Source: Amblyomma americanum (Eukaryota; Arthropoda; Arachnida; Ixodida; Ixodidae). Taken from it: a DNA stretch of 64,000 nucleotides. Made by a program: the position numbers and the translations under genes. The stretch spans positions 48,049,507 to 48,113,506 of the forward strand of contig NC_135505.1 in the NCBI RefSeq assembly GCF_052857255.1. Reading direction: 5' to 3'. Positions 22,083 to 31,544 of the stretch are shown one piece after another. The notes under the pieces were generated by a model that worked only from the letters and a program-made list of their open reading frames with translations, did no database searches and was not told the origin of the DNA. The first letter of the stretch is position 1. Every line of letters starts with the position of its first letter.

Positions 22083-22208
22083 ATGAACAGGGCGGGTACG
22101 GGTGCCTTATTTTTCGTGGCGTTCAATCTCATTCGTCCTATGCTAGCGCAAGTGCTTTTATACGAGCTGGTTTACCTCTTGTCTACATCGGCTTTTTTTA
22201 CTCCTTGA
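22083..22208 (+). CDS. Candidate signal-peptide first exon, unknown secreted protein
   Basis: The frame starts MNRAGTGALFFVAFN and continues LIRPMLAQ, resembling a secretory signal (basic n-region, hydrophobic core, small residues before a possible cut after MLA). The ATG context, CACCATGA, has A at -3. The frame runs 41 codons to TGA; in a spliced gene it would leave through a donor before that. No strong donor is seen. Candidates are CAA-GTGCTT and CTT-GTCTAC, both weak. A splice-flanked candidate exon follows at 22400. Small tick salivary genes commonly start this way, but the family is not recognised. Confidence 0.3.
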   Translation: MNRAGTGALFFVAFNLIRPMLAQVLLYELVYLLSTSAFFTP

Positions 22209-22399
22209 ATTTTCAAAAGTGACCACATGCAAAACATCAGTCACCAGTTCCTTATTAGTTTGGCAGAAGTACAGTAGAGAAATATCGACCGGAACCTTGC
22301 GGCGGTGGCCATGTGTTCATAGCACCAGCGCAGCACCCAAGTGGCTTGGGGTCGAAAGTGAGTGGCTCGTAATTTTCAGGTCTGTTCCTTTTTTTTCAG

Positions 22400-22490
22400 C
22401 GATTTTTCGTCTATTGCGCAAGAAGTGCAACCGGACGTACACAAATTCTTCGACAAGGGAGGCAAAAATGGAGCCGTTGAAATTATTCAG
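22400..22490 (+). CDS. Candidate internal exon (91 bp), unknown protein
   Basis: The segment is preceded by an uninterrupted T-rich tract ending TTTTTTTTCAG and followed by CAG-GTATTA. One leading base completes a codon, and 30 codons then stay open, including DFSSIAQEVQPDVHKFF and GGKNGAVEIIQ, ending in phase 0. Composition and splice signals both fit a real exon. The protein family is not recognised. It may belong with the signal-peptide frame 190 bp upstream, but the phase of a join cannot be fixed. Confidence 0.4.
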
Positions 22491-22559
22491 GTATTAGTGC
22501 CCGTGGTGACAACACTATTTATTCATCCGAAATACCTTACAAGCCAATAGGGCTTTGTG

Positions 22560-23555
22560 TAAAGGGGACGTCGCTTTTAGAACACTTTCTAACCGAATAG
22601 GTCGAACGGTAAGAAAAAAAATGCAGTACTTAGCAAAAAACATGGACATGAAAAAAATAACAGAGTAATAAACCTAAAAACAGGGAAATAAGAAAACATA
22701 CGCAATACATGTTAAATGAAAACCAAATATGAAATACTCGTAGCTCGTGTTACCAGCACCTAATCAATTAATACGTGATAGAGTACAACACATGACAGAC
22801 TGAGAAAACTGCTACAAACAGAGATGAAAAGAAAGATACAAATCATTAAAGGAAACGTAAGCACAATAATTGCATCAACACGAAATAAAACGGCTGCAAC
22901 AAAGAAAACACGATATTAAAAAAATGCGACTGAACGTATGTTAAGTGATGACTTCAGTACAATGTGCGGCGAGTTACGCTGTCTGGTAAATCGCCCCATT
23001 ATCTGGTCGCTCGAGGAAATGACGATGAATTCAAAACTAATGTGTCGCCGTATATCCTTATGAAGCTGAGGTGGTCGTGCAATCTTTTTGACGTACGAGA
23101 TGGAACATCAAGGTCAAGCGAACATGATCTATCGAGGTGAACATAAGTTTGGAACAGTTTTAAGGGAGCAATGTCATGGCTTGTGGTTAAAGAGCGCATT
23201 GAAACATCAGTTTTGATCAGAGTGATGCTGGAATGGTAGTTATAGTTACCTGAAATGAATCGTGCAGCCCTGTTCTAGATTGACTCTTACCTGGACTCTA
23301 ACAAACCCCACCCTCATTCCTCGCAAATACTTTTAACAAGTTGCCAAGTTCTGTCAATCAAAAAGTGAAAAAGTGCATCGTAAGGTAGCAGTAATTCCAT
23401 ACATACATAAAACTGCACACAATTTAATAACTTGGCTGGACGTATTGAGATTGACATCGCTTTTTCGGCGCCATATAAACTTAGCTGGCTCTGCTGTGGC
23501 ATTAGAGATTGACATGAGAATATCAAGCAGGTACCACATAGAGCAAGGTTAGCAG
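22560..23555. other. Unassigned AT-rich interval
   Basis: The sequence is A-rich with no domain match in any frame. No third exon for the 22.1-22.5 kb candidate gene could be picked out. Confidence 0.3.
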
Positions 23556-23556
23556 A

Positions 23557-24130
23557 CTGCACCTGCGCATTAGTTTATGAGCTTCCTCTGTCATGTAAGA
23601 AAGTTTATATAGGTCAGACCAGCCGTTCTACCAACATGCGTCTGCGAGAGCATTTCAATTCACTGTCAGATTCTAGATATTTCTGTTTAAAAGCCTACTG
23701 CCGCGATTGCGGGAAAGAAGAAAAATAAAATAAAAAATTCTCTCCTTTAGTCACTAACACAAATATTTTGTTTTGCCATCAGGGTAAGAAAATCCTAGAA
23801 CTATTGGAAGCATTTTTCACCCGTAAAAAAACCACAGTGAATAAGCCAGCCTTCCTTGTTGTTGGTTCACAAAGAGGTACTGTGTTTAGATAATTCTTGA
23901 TCTTAACTTGAGGTAAACTAAGGCCGGGGGGGGGGGGGGGTGGGGAGGGTCTTTCGATAAGACTTCAGCGCGTGTCAGTTTATTACCTAAAGAGTCACCT
24001 ACTAGATAGCGCTCGTGTAAGTGCTTTATGCTCTGTAATGTCACATGATTTTGATGTATAAATTTCGTGTGCTTTTCAATAAAACTTTATTTCCGAGTCA
24101 GCGCTCGTAAGTGGGGTCTCTTTTTTGCTT
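23557..24130 (+). mobile_element. Penelope-like GIY-YIG domain and 3' tail
   Basis: The plus strand reads LVYELPLSCKKVYIGQTSRS then MRLREHFNSL and YCRDCGKEEK. This is the GIY-YIG endonuclease core (the VYIGQT motif and the following conserved Arg) of a Penelope-like element. It is followed by ILELLEAFFTRKKTTVNKPA, the C-terminal block. A frameshift lies between the two. The 3' region holds a G18 run at about 23924, AATAAAACTTT near 24078 and CGAGTCAGCGCTCGT, the tail shared in type with the 18.2 kb copy. The RT is missing. Confidence 0.75.
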
Positions 24131-24149
24131 TCGTCTGTTTTCGTGCTGT

Positions 24150-25000
24150 ACCCCCCACAATGAACTCGCCCAGCTATACACCCTTCTTCAGTGTACAATA
24201 CGTCATCTGGAATACGGTATGTGTAGCTAGAAATATTACGCTTGTGGTTGAATGAGATGACTTTGCACTTTCATAAGTTAATTTAAGGGTCACTAACCAT
24301 GTGCTGCAACAGTCGTTAATAAGTTGAAGATCTGATTGGAGTGCCAGGTGGTCATAATTAAACTAAGGCTGCGAGCTGGGCAAGTTGGTATTGATTCATA
24401 TTGAACACCGCAAAAGAAAACCCCGTCCGCACAGCTAATCGGCCCAGTATTGGAAGTGTATTGGCAAAGGCTGGTCCAACAGAGGACCGGAGAAAAACCA
24501 CCCATTTCCAATATTGGGTCGATTACCTGTGCTGCCTGGGAACAGTACACACAACGGTACTTGTGTTTTTCTTGGTGTGTCTTGTTCTCTTGAACTGTTT
24601 AGTATGGGTCATAATTAGAGTTTATAGTGCGATAAATTATGCAGTCATCCGCGAAAATGCGCGCACATGAACTCATGTTATTGAGTAGATCATTACCCTA
24701 AATAAGAAACAAGATAGGAACGAGAACGCTACCCTGGGCTACAGTAGAGGTGAGCGAAGAAAATTTAGATGAACGATCGATTGTTAACAAGTATCAACAG
24801 TTGGTGATGCGAAAATAAGTTAGGATGCCACGACATGGTCAAAAATTCTAGTCTTAGGTATGATAATTTTGAAATCATGGGACAGTGTGTTGTCCGGTCG
24901 AAAGCTATGGCGAAATGTAGGAATACAGTCATTTTGCGGATTATTGTACAGGTATTGCGATAAAACGCACATTTTCATTCCTTTGTCACAGGATGTCGAA
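24150..25000 (-). mobile_element. CR1/Jockey-like LINE RT fragment
   Basis: Minus-strand pieces in order are a decayed FRHSFRPDNTLSHDFKI, QGSVLVPILFLI, ARIFADDCIIYRTINSNYD (active-site FADD at about 24650), SDLQLINDCCSTWLV and KCKVISFNHKRNISSYTYRI. They follow the block order of CR1/Jockey-type reverse transcriptases. A foreign block around 24385-24545 splits the piece after the FADD motif. Stops and frameshifts occur between most blocks. Confidence 0.7.
24385..24545. repeat. Inserted block inside the LINE fragment
   Basis: The segment interrupts the LINE RT between FADD and the following helix. It holds the inverted words CCAGTATTGGAAGTG and CCATTTCCAATATTGG and the phrase CCTGTGCTGCCTGGGA, reminiscent of tick satellite-like repeats. 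Its exact ends are unclear. Confidence 0.45.
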
Positions 25001-25600
25001 CCGGAACCACAGCTGTACCCAAAACAGGAACCGAACATGTGTTTTGCGCGTACCGGAACCGCACTCCAATTTTTTTCGCAGTCTTTCAACTTGACCCGAA
25101 CCGCAAAAGTTCAAAGGAACCATTTCGAAGCAGTTTTGGTACCAGTTCAGCCGCACTATTTTTGCAACACGGTATACTTTTTTTTCAGGCAAAATCACAA
25201 TCACAAGTGCCGGGGCGTAGATTTACCCACCGAAAGGTGTCTGTGCTATGCAGTGTGAAAATGGCATCCAGTCTATGCGACAACCAAACTGAAGAAACTT
25301 TGGTGTCTAGGAATAAAGCTAACTTGTGTTTTTGCACATTTTTTCGGTATTTCAAAACGATTGTATGCGAGACTCATGTGAAATCTCGAGTTTAGTAGTA
25401 TCTCGCTTTCATATACATACGTATAGCTTTAATGACATTGTTGCAACTCCTCTAAATCATAAAGCACCGAGGCAAAAAGCCTTCTGTTTCTTTGTGTCGT
25501 GTACCATAAGGTTAAAAAAGGCGGAACTACCAAAGCACGGTGTGCAGCAGTTGCCTTCGAAAGCATTCTTTGCCTGAGACAGCAGATACTGAGTAAGGAT
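25001..25600. other. Unassigned; one acceptor-like site
   Basis: A GAACCGGAACC-type word cluster lies at 24995-25100. A T-rich tract ending TTTTTTTTCAG at about 25189 is followed by an open frame to 25395 without any recognised motif. I do not call a gene. Confidence 0.3.
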
Positions 25601-25607
25601 ACTCGAG

Positions 25608-27690
25608 ATGGCTCACGTGTTTCTCGCTTGTTTGCGGAAATACGTAGAGATCCTTCGCACCATGATCGGATTTATGCAGCACGCGTTCACGCAGGACATA
25701 ATGCTGCGAACCTCTAGGGAAATCGTAGACCCGGGGAACGGCCACGGTACACGGGCCATCGTAGGGTTGGATTTGAAGAAAGCGTTTGATAACGTCTCTC
25801 ACGAGGCGATACTCGCCAGCCTCTCAAAACTAAACGTAGGGCGACACACTTATGCGTATCTCAGAGATACGCATAAGTGTGTAAGAGGAGAGCACGGCTA
25901 AGAGGAGAGCATAAGAGGAGAGCACGGCTAATTATAGGGGAACTCAAGTTGGAAACGTACCACTGGGAAATGAGGGTACTCCGCAGGAGTCGGTATTATC
26001 ACCCTTTTTATGCAACACTGCGCTGATCGGCTCCCTAGAAAACTAGACGGAATAGAGGGTATTAGACATACTCTATACGTTGATGACGTCATGATTTGCA
26101 TGAATTACGGATCGGACGGGCAAATCGAGACAGCCCTACAAGAGGCGGCGGACGTCGTAGACGCCCACGCCTGTTCGGCAGGACTCGAATGCGCCCCACA
26201 AAAGTCGGAACTGCTGGTCATCCGTAATAACGTATAGAAAACGCTACCGAGGAGAGTGCAACTGAAAATCTAAGGCAATGAAATTCCTCAAGTAGACACT
26301 ATACGCGTGGTTTCAATGCTTATACAATCCTACAAATGCATCAAAGTAACACTGGGGATGTTGAAGATCTCGGTCCAGCAAACCATACGTCTCATTAAGA
26401 ACGTGGCGACTCGGCAAAAGGGCACGAGAGAGTGCGACACATGTCGGCTCATTCAGGCGTTCGTCGTCAGTTCGCTCGTGTATGTCACCCCTTACCTGGA
26501 TCTCAAGGGAGCAGAGAGTGAAAAGCTGAACTGCCTGGTTTGGCAGGCTTACAAGGCGGCTGTCGGCCTCCCCAGAAACATAGTTATAGCGCGAGACTTC
26601 TGTCTCTGGGGTCCACAACACCCTTCAAGAGCTCATTGAGGCACAAATTACGTCCCTATAGCACTGGCTCAAGCAGACAGATATGGGGCCCTACATTTTG
26701 CGATGCTTGGGCATACATCAACTGATCGTACCTACAGAGATGCGCAAACGCATTCGTGTCAAAGCTGTCCCCAAGATCATGCAAGCGGACAGTCACGAAA
26801 ACCTGGGGAGGGAAAGGGCGAAGATGTTAAGCAAAAAGTACCGAGTGGACGATAGTGCCATGCATGTTGCTGCAGCACGTTATATGATTACAGGCAAAGA
26901 CGCTTTCGCCGTGAGCGCGGTGAGCACCTCACGCAGGGTAGCGGCTACGGTGGTCACGGGCCGAGTGTAAGAGGCCGAAGAGACTGCAATAGCACCAAGG
27001 ATCGATCAGGGAGGCACCAGCACAATTCTCAGTGATTCCAAAATGGCAGTTCACAACTTCGCGAGGGGACGTATCTCAGCAACTGCATACAAATTAATTC
27101 GTACAAAGACAAAACATCGCAAGGAAGTGGATCTGGTGTGAGTCCCGGCCCACACGGGCGTTCTAGGAAAGGAGGCGGTTCGCTAGTAAGCTCAAGGTTT
27201 TGTCAGCCGAGCTGGGTGGGGGGGCTCGGACCCTGGTATCCTGAGGAGCGAGACGCTTATTACATATCAGGCCATAGCCAACTACTACAGGGAGCTTAGA
27301 GCGAGCCTGCCTCCTCCACACGTTTCGCTCAGCCGCGAACAGGCTGGCACGTGGAGGTGGCTGCAAACGCGGTCGCAGCCAAACCGATGGACGTATTCTA
27401 AAATCTTTTCGATGAGGTAAATACGTGTCGTCAATTTTGAGACGAGCCTGGCACCTTAGACCACATAATCTGTGACTGCACGTGGGATCCACCTCCGGCA
27501 GATATAGTCACATCTCCCATGCTTGAAAAATGGGGAGCAGTTCTCGCCAGCCTGGGCCTGAACCTACAGTCCCGGGCCAAGGCAAGAGCGCAGGAGGTAG
27601 CCGACAGACTTAAACTGCCGGCCACCTGGAGCGGCTGAAGTGACCCAAGAAGAGCACCATCTTCGTGAAAATAGTTTTTTCTTTCCCTCT
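25608..27690 (+). mobile_element. LINE ORF2 relic with RT and RNase H
   Basis: The RT blocks are GLDLKKAFDNVSHEAILASL (about 25758-25820), TLYVDDVMICM (active site at 26076-26087) and IRLIKNVATR to VYVTPYLDL (thumb, 26370-26510). The RNase H residues are visible as YRVDDSAMHV, EAEETAIA, ILSDSKMAVH and VPAHTGVLGKEA (about 26840-27175). The C-terminus reads TLDHIICDCTWDPPP and ends in GW/SG-type residues near 27638. The 3' end has a TTTCCCTCTCTCTCT tract. RT motif B (the PQGS block, about 25985) is out of frame. A 37 bp perfect palindrome at 25845-25881 interrupts the RT. It is an I/R1-type LINE, 5' truncated and inactive. Confidence 0.8.
25845..25881. repeat. Perfect 37 bp palindrome within the LINE RT
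   Basis: Bases 25845-25862 are the exact reverse complement of 25864-25881, around a single central base. The arm starts CACACTTATGCG. A short direct repeat of AAGAGGAGAGCACGGCTA follows at 25883-25930. It sits where the RT should read past AYLRD, so it arose after insertion. Confidence 0.85.
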
Positions 27691-27883
27691 CTCTCTCGCG
27701 ATTGCTCAGTAGCTGTGGGCGCTCGGCTGCTGATGCCATTTTCGAGGGTGCGAAACCGGTGGCCAGGCTGCATTTAGATGGCGCGAAATGCGAAAACTTG
27801 CGTGTGCTATGCGACGTGCGCGCTTTGAGGAACTCCAGCTGGTCTACGTTAATCTGGAGTCCTTCACTAGAGTGTTCAACATA
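27691..27883. other. Unassigned interval
   Basis: No gene or repeat was recognised between the LINE 3' end and the hairpin element. Confidence 0.3.
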
Positions 27884-28096
27884 TACATCACGTCTGAAGT
27901 CTAGAGTCTGACGGAAACCCGTCTGGTCGGGATGGTACATGACGAAAGAAGAAGGCGCCGACCAAAAGAAAAGATGGGATGACGTTCCGGCTCTCCCACG
28001 GAAGCCTTGTTCACAAGGCTCCCGTGGGGGAGCCGAAACGTCATCCCATCTTTTCTTTTGGTCGGCGCCTTCTTCTTTCGTCATACATCACGTCTG
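27884..28096. mobile_element. Hairpin element with 13 bp target duplication
   Basis: TACATCACGTCTG occurs at 27884-27896 and 28084-28096. Inside are a 43 bp head (27897-27939) and a hairpin with 71 bp arms, 27940-28010 and 28013-28083, differing at three positions across a 2 base loop. The arm starts TGACGAAAGAAGAAGGCGCC. The layout (short head, long terminal hairpin, 13-14 bp target duplication) is the same as at 20043-20232, although the sequences differ. Confidence 0.8.
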
Positions 28097-28194
28097 TTTG
28101 ACAGGTTAAGTCCCAGATATTAATCTATTATTTGAAATTATTGGAAGAAATTTTTTTTACCAATCCGAACATTCCTTCTAGCAGGCGACGAAAG
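28097..28194. other. Flank of the LTR element
   Basis: No gene. The last four bases, AAAG at 28191-28194, are the left target-site copy of the LTR element. Confidence 0.4.
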
Positions 28195-28354
28195 TGTGGA
28201 GGGTGAACCACATTTATTGGAGTCCCGGTAGCCGCGGCTGGTGAGCCGGCGGAGCGGGCTGTTGGCGTTGCTGGCCGGGTCGGTTGCCGAAATCGTTCTC
28301 TGATGCGCGAGGAAGATCTTCATCAGCGCCGCTGGCGATGCCAGCGCCGCTACA
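28195..28354 (-). repeat. 3' LTR
   Basis: It matches 29988-30146 in direct orientation. A hairpin, CGCTGGC-ATC-GCCAGCG type, lies at the edge adjoining the interior. AATAAA on the minus strand lies about 20 bases from the outer end. Confidence 0.85.
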
Positions 28355-29311
28355 GATGCCCCCCCCCCCCCCCCCTAGCGCAATGCGCAATAAAAGAGAA
28401 AAAACAGTATGTAACAGTTTGTACAGGTCCTCAAGTCCAGGACACAGGTTCGTGAAGGCCGGGTCAGAGCTGAGGAAGGCTGTTGTCGGGCGGAAGAAAA
28501 GAGCTCTGGCGGTCGAGCCTGGCTGCCTCACAAAGGGCGAGGGGAGCCAAAAGATGAGGATGACGGAAGCACAAGGCGGGAAAAGTCATCGAGGGATGGG
28601 AGGCGAGCTAGGCGGTCTTCAGTCGGACAGCCAACGGGTGGGGCCGGCGGTTGGGGGTAGTTTTGCGCTGGCTCAGTTGGTGCGGACGAAGATATGGCGT
28701 GGGGAAAACATGGAAGTGGAGCCGATAGCTCGGCCGCGGGCAATGGCGAAACAACGGCGGACGGCACTGAGCGTGAGGTGTGCGGCGTGAGGCACGGGCT
28801 GCCTTGTTAGGTAGTAGTCGAAACGGGCGACGGGGTGTACCGGAGGGCTGCAAAAGTGAGCTCACCGTGAGGTTGGGACCGGTTGTTGGGGGCATAAGAA
28901 ATAAGTCCGGGGAGTACTTGTTGGACTGAGAAGGATACGGTAGGGCCGAGTCCATAGAAGGTGTTGGATGGGGCACGCTGCAATGCATCACAAGCATGCC
29001 ACCACCTGCTGAGGCTGTCTCGGCCGTCGCGGAGGCATAAGAAGAGGTGAAAGCGCTAGGTGGGCAGGGATGCGTGGCAGGCGTTTCGGGTGGCGCGGTA
29101 GGCGCAACAAGGCTCAAATGTGGCGGGCATGTGCGCCTAGCGACAGGTCGGGCAGTTGGGCTCACTGTGGTTGGGCTTGAGGGAGCAGGTGAACTGCGGG
29201 CGAGAAGTGAGTCCAGGCCTGGGTCGGGAGAGGGTGCTGCCGGTGATGGCCCAAGGGCAGGCGCTACAGCTGGGAAGTAGGGGTGGGCACGAGGCGCCGT
29301 GGAATGGGAGA

Positions 29312-29703
29312 TCACAGGTGGATGGCCGTCCATAGGGACGGTGAAGCAAACTTGATAGAGATCGGGGTGTAGTTTGAGGCAGCTTGTTGAGAATGTTGGC
29401 AATAGACTGGCGCGTCCTCGCGGGGAACTTTCCGAACCGTGAGTGGGGGCACATACTGTGGCGACGATAGTGGAGAGACCGGAGGGGGGTGGGGCGCCGA
29501 CGTATGAGCGGGCGGAGGGAAAGCCGAAACAGCTCGGCTAGGGAATGCGGCCAGGGGTGGTGGTTCGAGTGGCGCCGCAGCTTCTGAGTCTGGAACAGGA
29601 GCGCAGAGAGTCGGCGGGAGCTTCAAGCCAAAATACGCCGTCAGGCCCTTCTTGAAATCGGCGTATATGTCGGGGCCAGGAGGCGGCAACCGCAGCTGTG
29701 CCA
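29312..29703 (-). CDS. Pro-rich Gag-like frame in the LTR element
   Basis: From an ATG at 29703 the minus strand encodes MAQLRLPPPGPDIYADFKKG and continues as a Pro/Ala/Ser-rich chain for 130 codons. A second Pro-rich frame follows in another phase (29402-28608). Its place after the primer site suggests a Gag remnant, but no matrix, capsid or zinc-knuckle motif is visible. A similar composition could be chance in this GC-rich DNA. Confidence 0.35.
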
Positions 29704-29987
29704 TGATACCGGGTGGGATTTCGCGGCTGGCGTGACAAAACGGGCTCCTTAGCATAAAAAGCGGGCAGGCCGGGCAGCCGAGGAAGGAAGGAGCGTTGAT
29801 ACTGCTGGAGGAGCTCACCGGATGCGATGGTAGGCGCGAACATGGCGGCGAGAAGAAACTGCCGAAAACCAGATGCGGACCGCTGGAGTGAAGCGGCAAG
29901 GCCAAATGGCGGGACAGGACGGGCAGGAGCGCAGAGCCGGTGGGAGCGGCGTTGCGTGCGTCGAAGCTGTCGTCCGGTGTCACCAGA

Positions 29988-30146
29988 TGTGGAGGGTGAA
30001 CCACATTTATTGGAGTCCCGGTAGCCACGGCTGGTGAGCCGGCGGAGCGGGCTGTTGACGTTGCTGGCGAGGCTGGTGCTGAAAGCGTTCTCTGATGCGT
30101 GAGGCAGATATTCATCAGCGCCGCTGGCGATGCCAGCGCTGCTACA
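29988..30146 (-). repeat. 5' LTR
   Basis: It is the partner of the 28195-28354 repeat. On the minus strand it would contain the promoter and start of the element RNA. The primer-binding-site-like sequence starts at 29985, just inside. Confidence 0.85.
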
Positions 30147-30295
30147 AAAGTAAGCGAGGCAACTTTACCAAATAAAGTAAATTATTAGCTATTACTCAAA
30201 CAGGCATGTGCCAATACATGCACTCGCTGGCTTGCGACTATGATTACGCCTATAAATATGGTACTCCTACGAAATGTAACTGCGAAGAAATGATT

Positions 30296-31540
30296 TTATG
30301 TTATGCCGATCATCTTTCTGAGGGCCCCTTTGAGCCTGGCTACAAGCCCATTACCCTTGGGATAGTATGGCGTTGATAGTAAGTGCCTTACTGACAAAAA
30401 GGCGGTTAACCTCCTTAAGTATTTCCGACGTGAAGTTGAAGCCCCGGTCACCCACAATTTCCCTCGGGAACCCATAACGAGAGAAAATCTCCACAAGACC
30501 CTCCGCCACTTGGATACTGTCAATAGTATTCAGTGTAATAGCGTTCGGATCACAAGTGGCCACGTCGACCATGGTAAGCACATATATTTTACCTCTGGCG
30601 GACACTGGAGAGATTCGCCCCACAATGTCAATAGCCGCTATTTGAAACGGTAGGTCGATGGTTGCCATGTTGCCTAGAGGTACGGGACCAACTCTTCCCT
30701 TCGGAACTGTGCGCTGGCACACGTCCACGAGCGAACAAAGCGCTTAACATCACTCTGGACGTCTGGCCAGAAGAACTACTCTGATTCTAGACATCGTTTT
30801 GTGAACACCCTGGTGTCCGGCAAAGGCGTCATGTCCTAAGCGTAACACTGTCTGTGGCATATCTTTTGGTAACACCAGCTGTTGGACCCGCCTTCCCGAA
30901 CTAAGAATGCATTCCCTGAGCAGAAAACCGCTTACTAATTGATATTCGAATGACGTACGGCTCCTCTTTTTTTCACCTTTTTCCCAGATATTTCGAAGCA
31001 GGCTTTCAAGCTCGGGACTTCTCTTTGCCTAATTGCCGTTTCGCCCGGTTTTACGCTCAGACACAAAGTAACGGGAGTAGAGAGCGGACGCTGCGTTGCC
31101 CGGGCTGTCACTTGAGCTGTTGTCTCCACTGCCGAAGAGAAACTAACTGCCCAGTCACCCGCCTGAGCTGTCGTGGGGCTTTCCTCCTTTGGGTGTTCCT
31201 CAACGTCGAGCATCGTCCCCTCGGGATCGGGGTCTTCGAGACTTCTTGCACCCGTAATGTTTTCCAAGATGATATCATAGATGGGTTGTTGTAGGCATTT
31301 TGCGACTGCCTGCCCAGTGTAATATTGCGTGGACACTAGAATTCTGGCTTCGGGAAGGTACCCTATTGTGTTATCTACAAGAGTGACGACCGACGCCTCC
31401 CCTCTAAGATCCTCGTCCTTCACCAGGCTTCTGCGAACCAAAACTGCGTTGGCTGCGCTGTCTCTAAGAACCAATATAGGACGATCACCTATTTGCCCAA
31501 ACACCGACCGGCATTGCTGCTTTCGAATTGGGTGTTCCAC
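30296..31540 (-). pseudogene. Ty3-type pol relic: protease and integrase
   Basis: The first part (31540-30935) reads VLRDSAANAVLVRRSLV and GYLPEARILVSTQYYTG, matching the aspartic-protease region of Ty3-type elements with its active-site triad altered (DSA). The second part (30728-30296) is an integrase core: DVCQRTVPKGRVGP, then AIDIVGRISP (first Asp at about 30629), YGFPREIVGDRGFNFTS (second Asp at about 30449) and NGLVARLKGALRKM. In that last block the catalytic Glu position is Ala (about 30340). RT and RNase H are absent, so a deletion joined the two halves; a frameshift lies in the integrase. There is no LTR for it in the window. It could once have been a partner class for the small LTR element next door, but no shared sequence was seen. 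Confidence 0.75.
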
Positions 31541-31544
31541 TCAC

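Larger units (their letters stand above)
28195..30146 (-). mobile_element. Small non-autonomous LTR retrotransposon
   Basis: Two direct repeats of about 160 bp, 28195-28354 and 29988-30146, start TG and end CA on both strands. They bound 1.63 kb and are flanked by AAAG (28191-28194 and 30147-30150). The minus strand is sense: the LTR holds AATAAA near its end. Two bases after the 5' LTR (29985) comes TGGTGACACCGGACGAC, similar to a primer-binding site for tRNA-Trp. A G-rich purine tract precedes the 3' LTR at 28357-28375. The interior has only Pro-rich frames and no protease, RT or integrase. The LTRs differ at roughly a tenth of sites by eye. Confidence 0.85.

Noticed and set aside
24860..25258. 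A plus-strand protein of 132 residues
   Set aside because: It runs partly antisense to the CR1-like LINE fragment and across the GAACCGGAACC word cluster.
25039..25395. An exon after the acceptor-like TTTTTTTTCAG at about 25189
   Set aside because: The following frame lacks a donor and shows no protein-like conservation cue. The tract may be chance in T-rich DNA.
27431..28084. A 217-codon minus-strand protein
   Set aside because: The frame crosses the 144 bp hairpin and LINE 3' end. Its length comes from composition and the palindrome, not from a gene.
28284..28790. Plus-strand ORF in the LTR element
   Set aside because: It is antisense to the element as judged by AATAAA and primer-site orientation, and has no motif.
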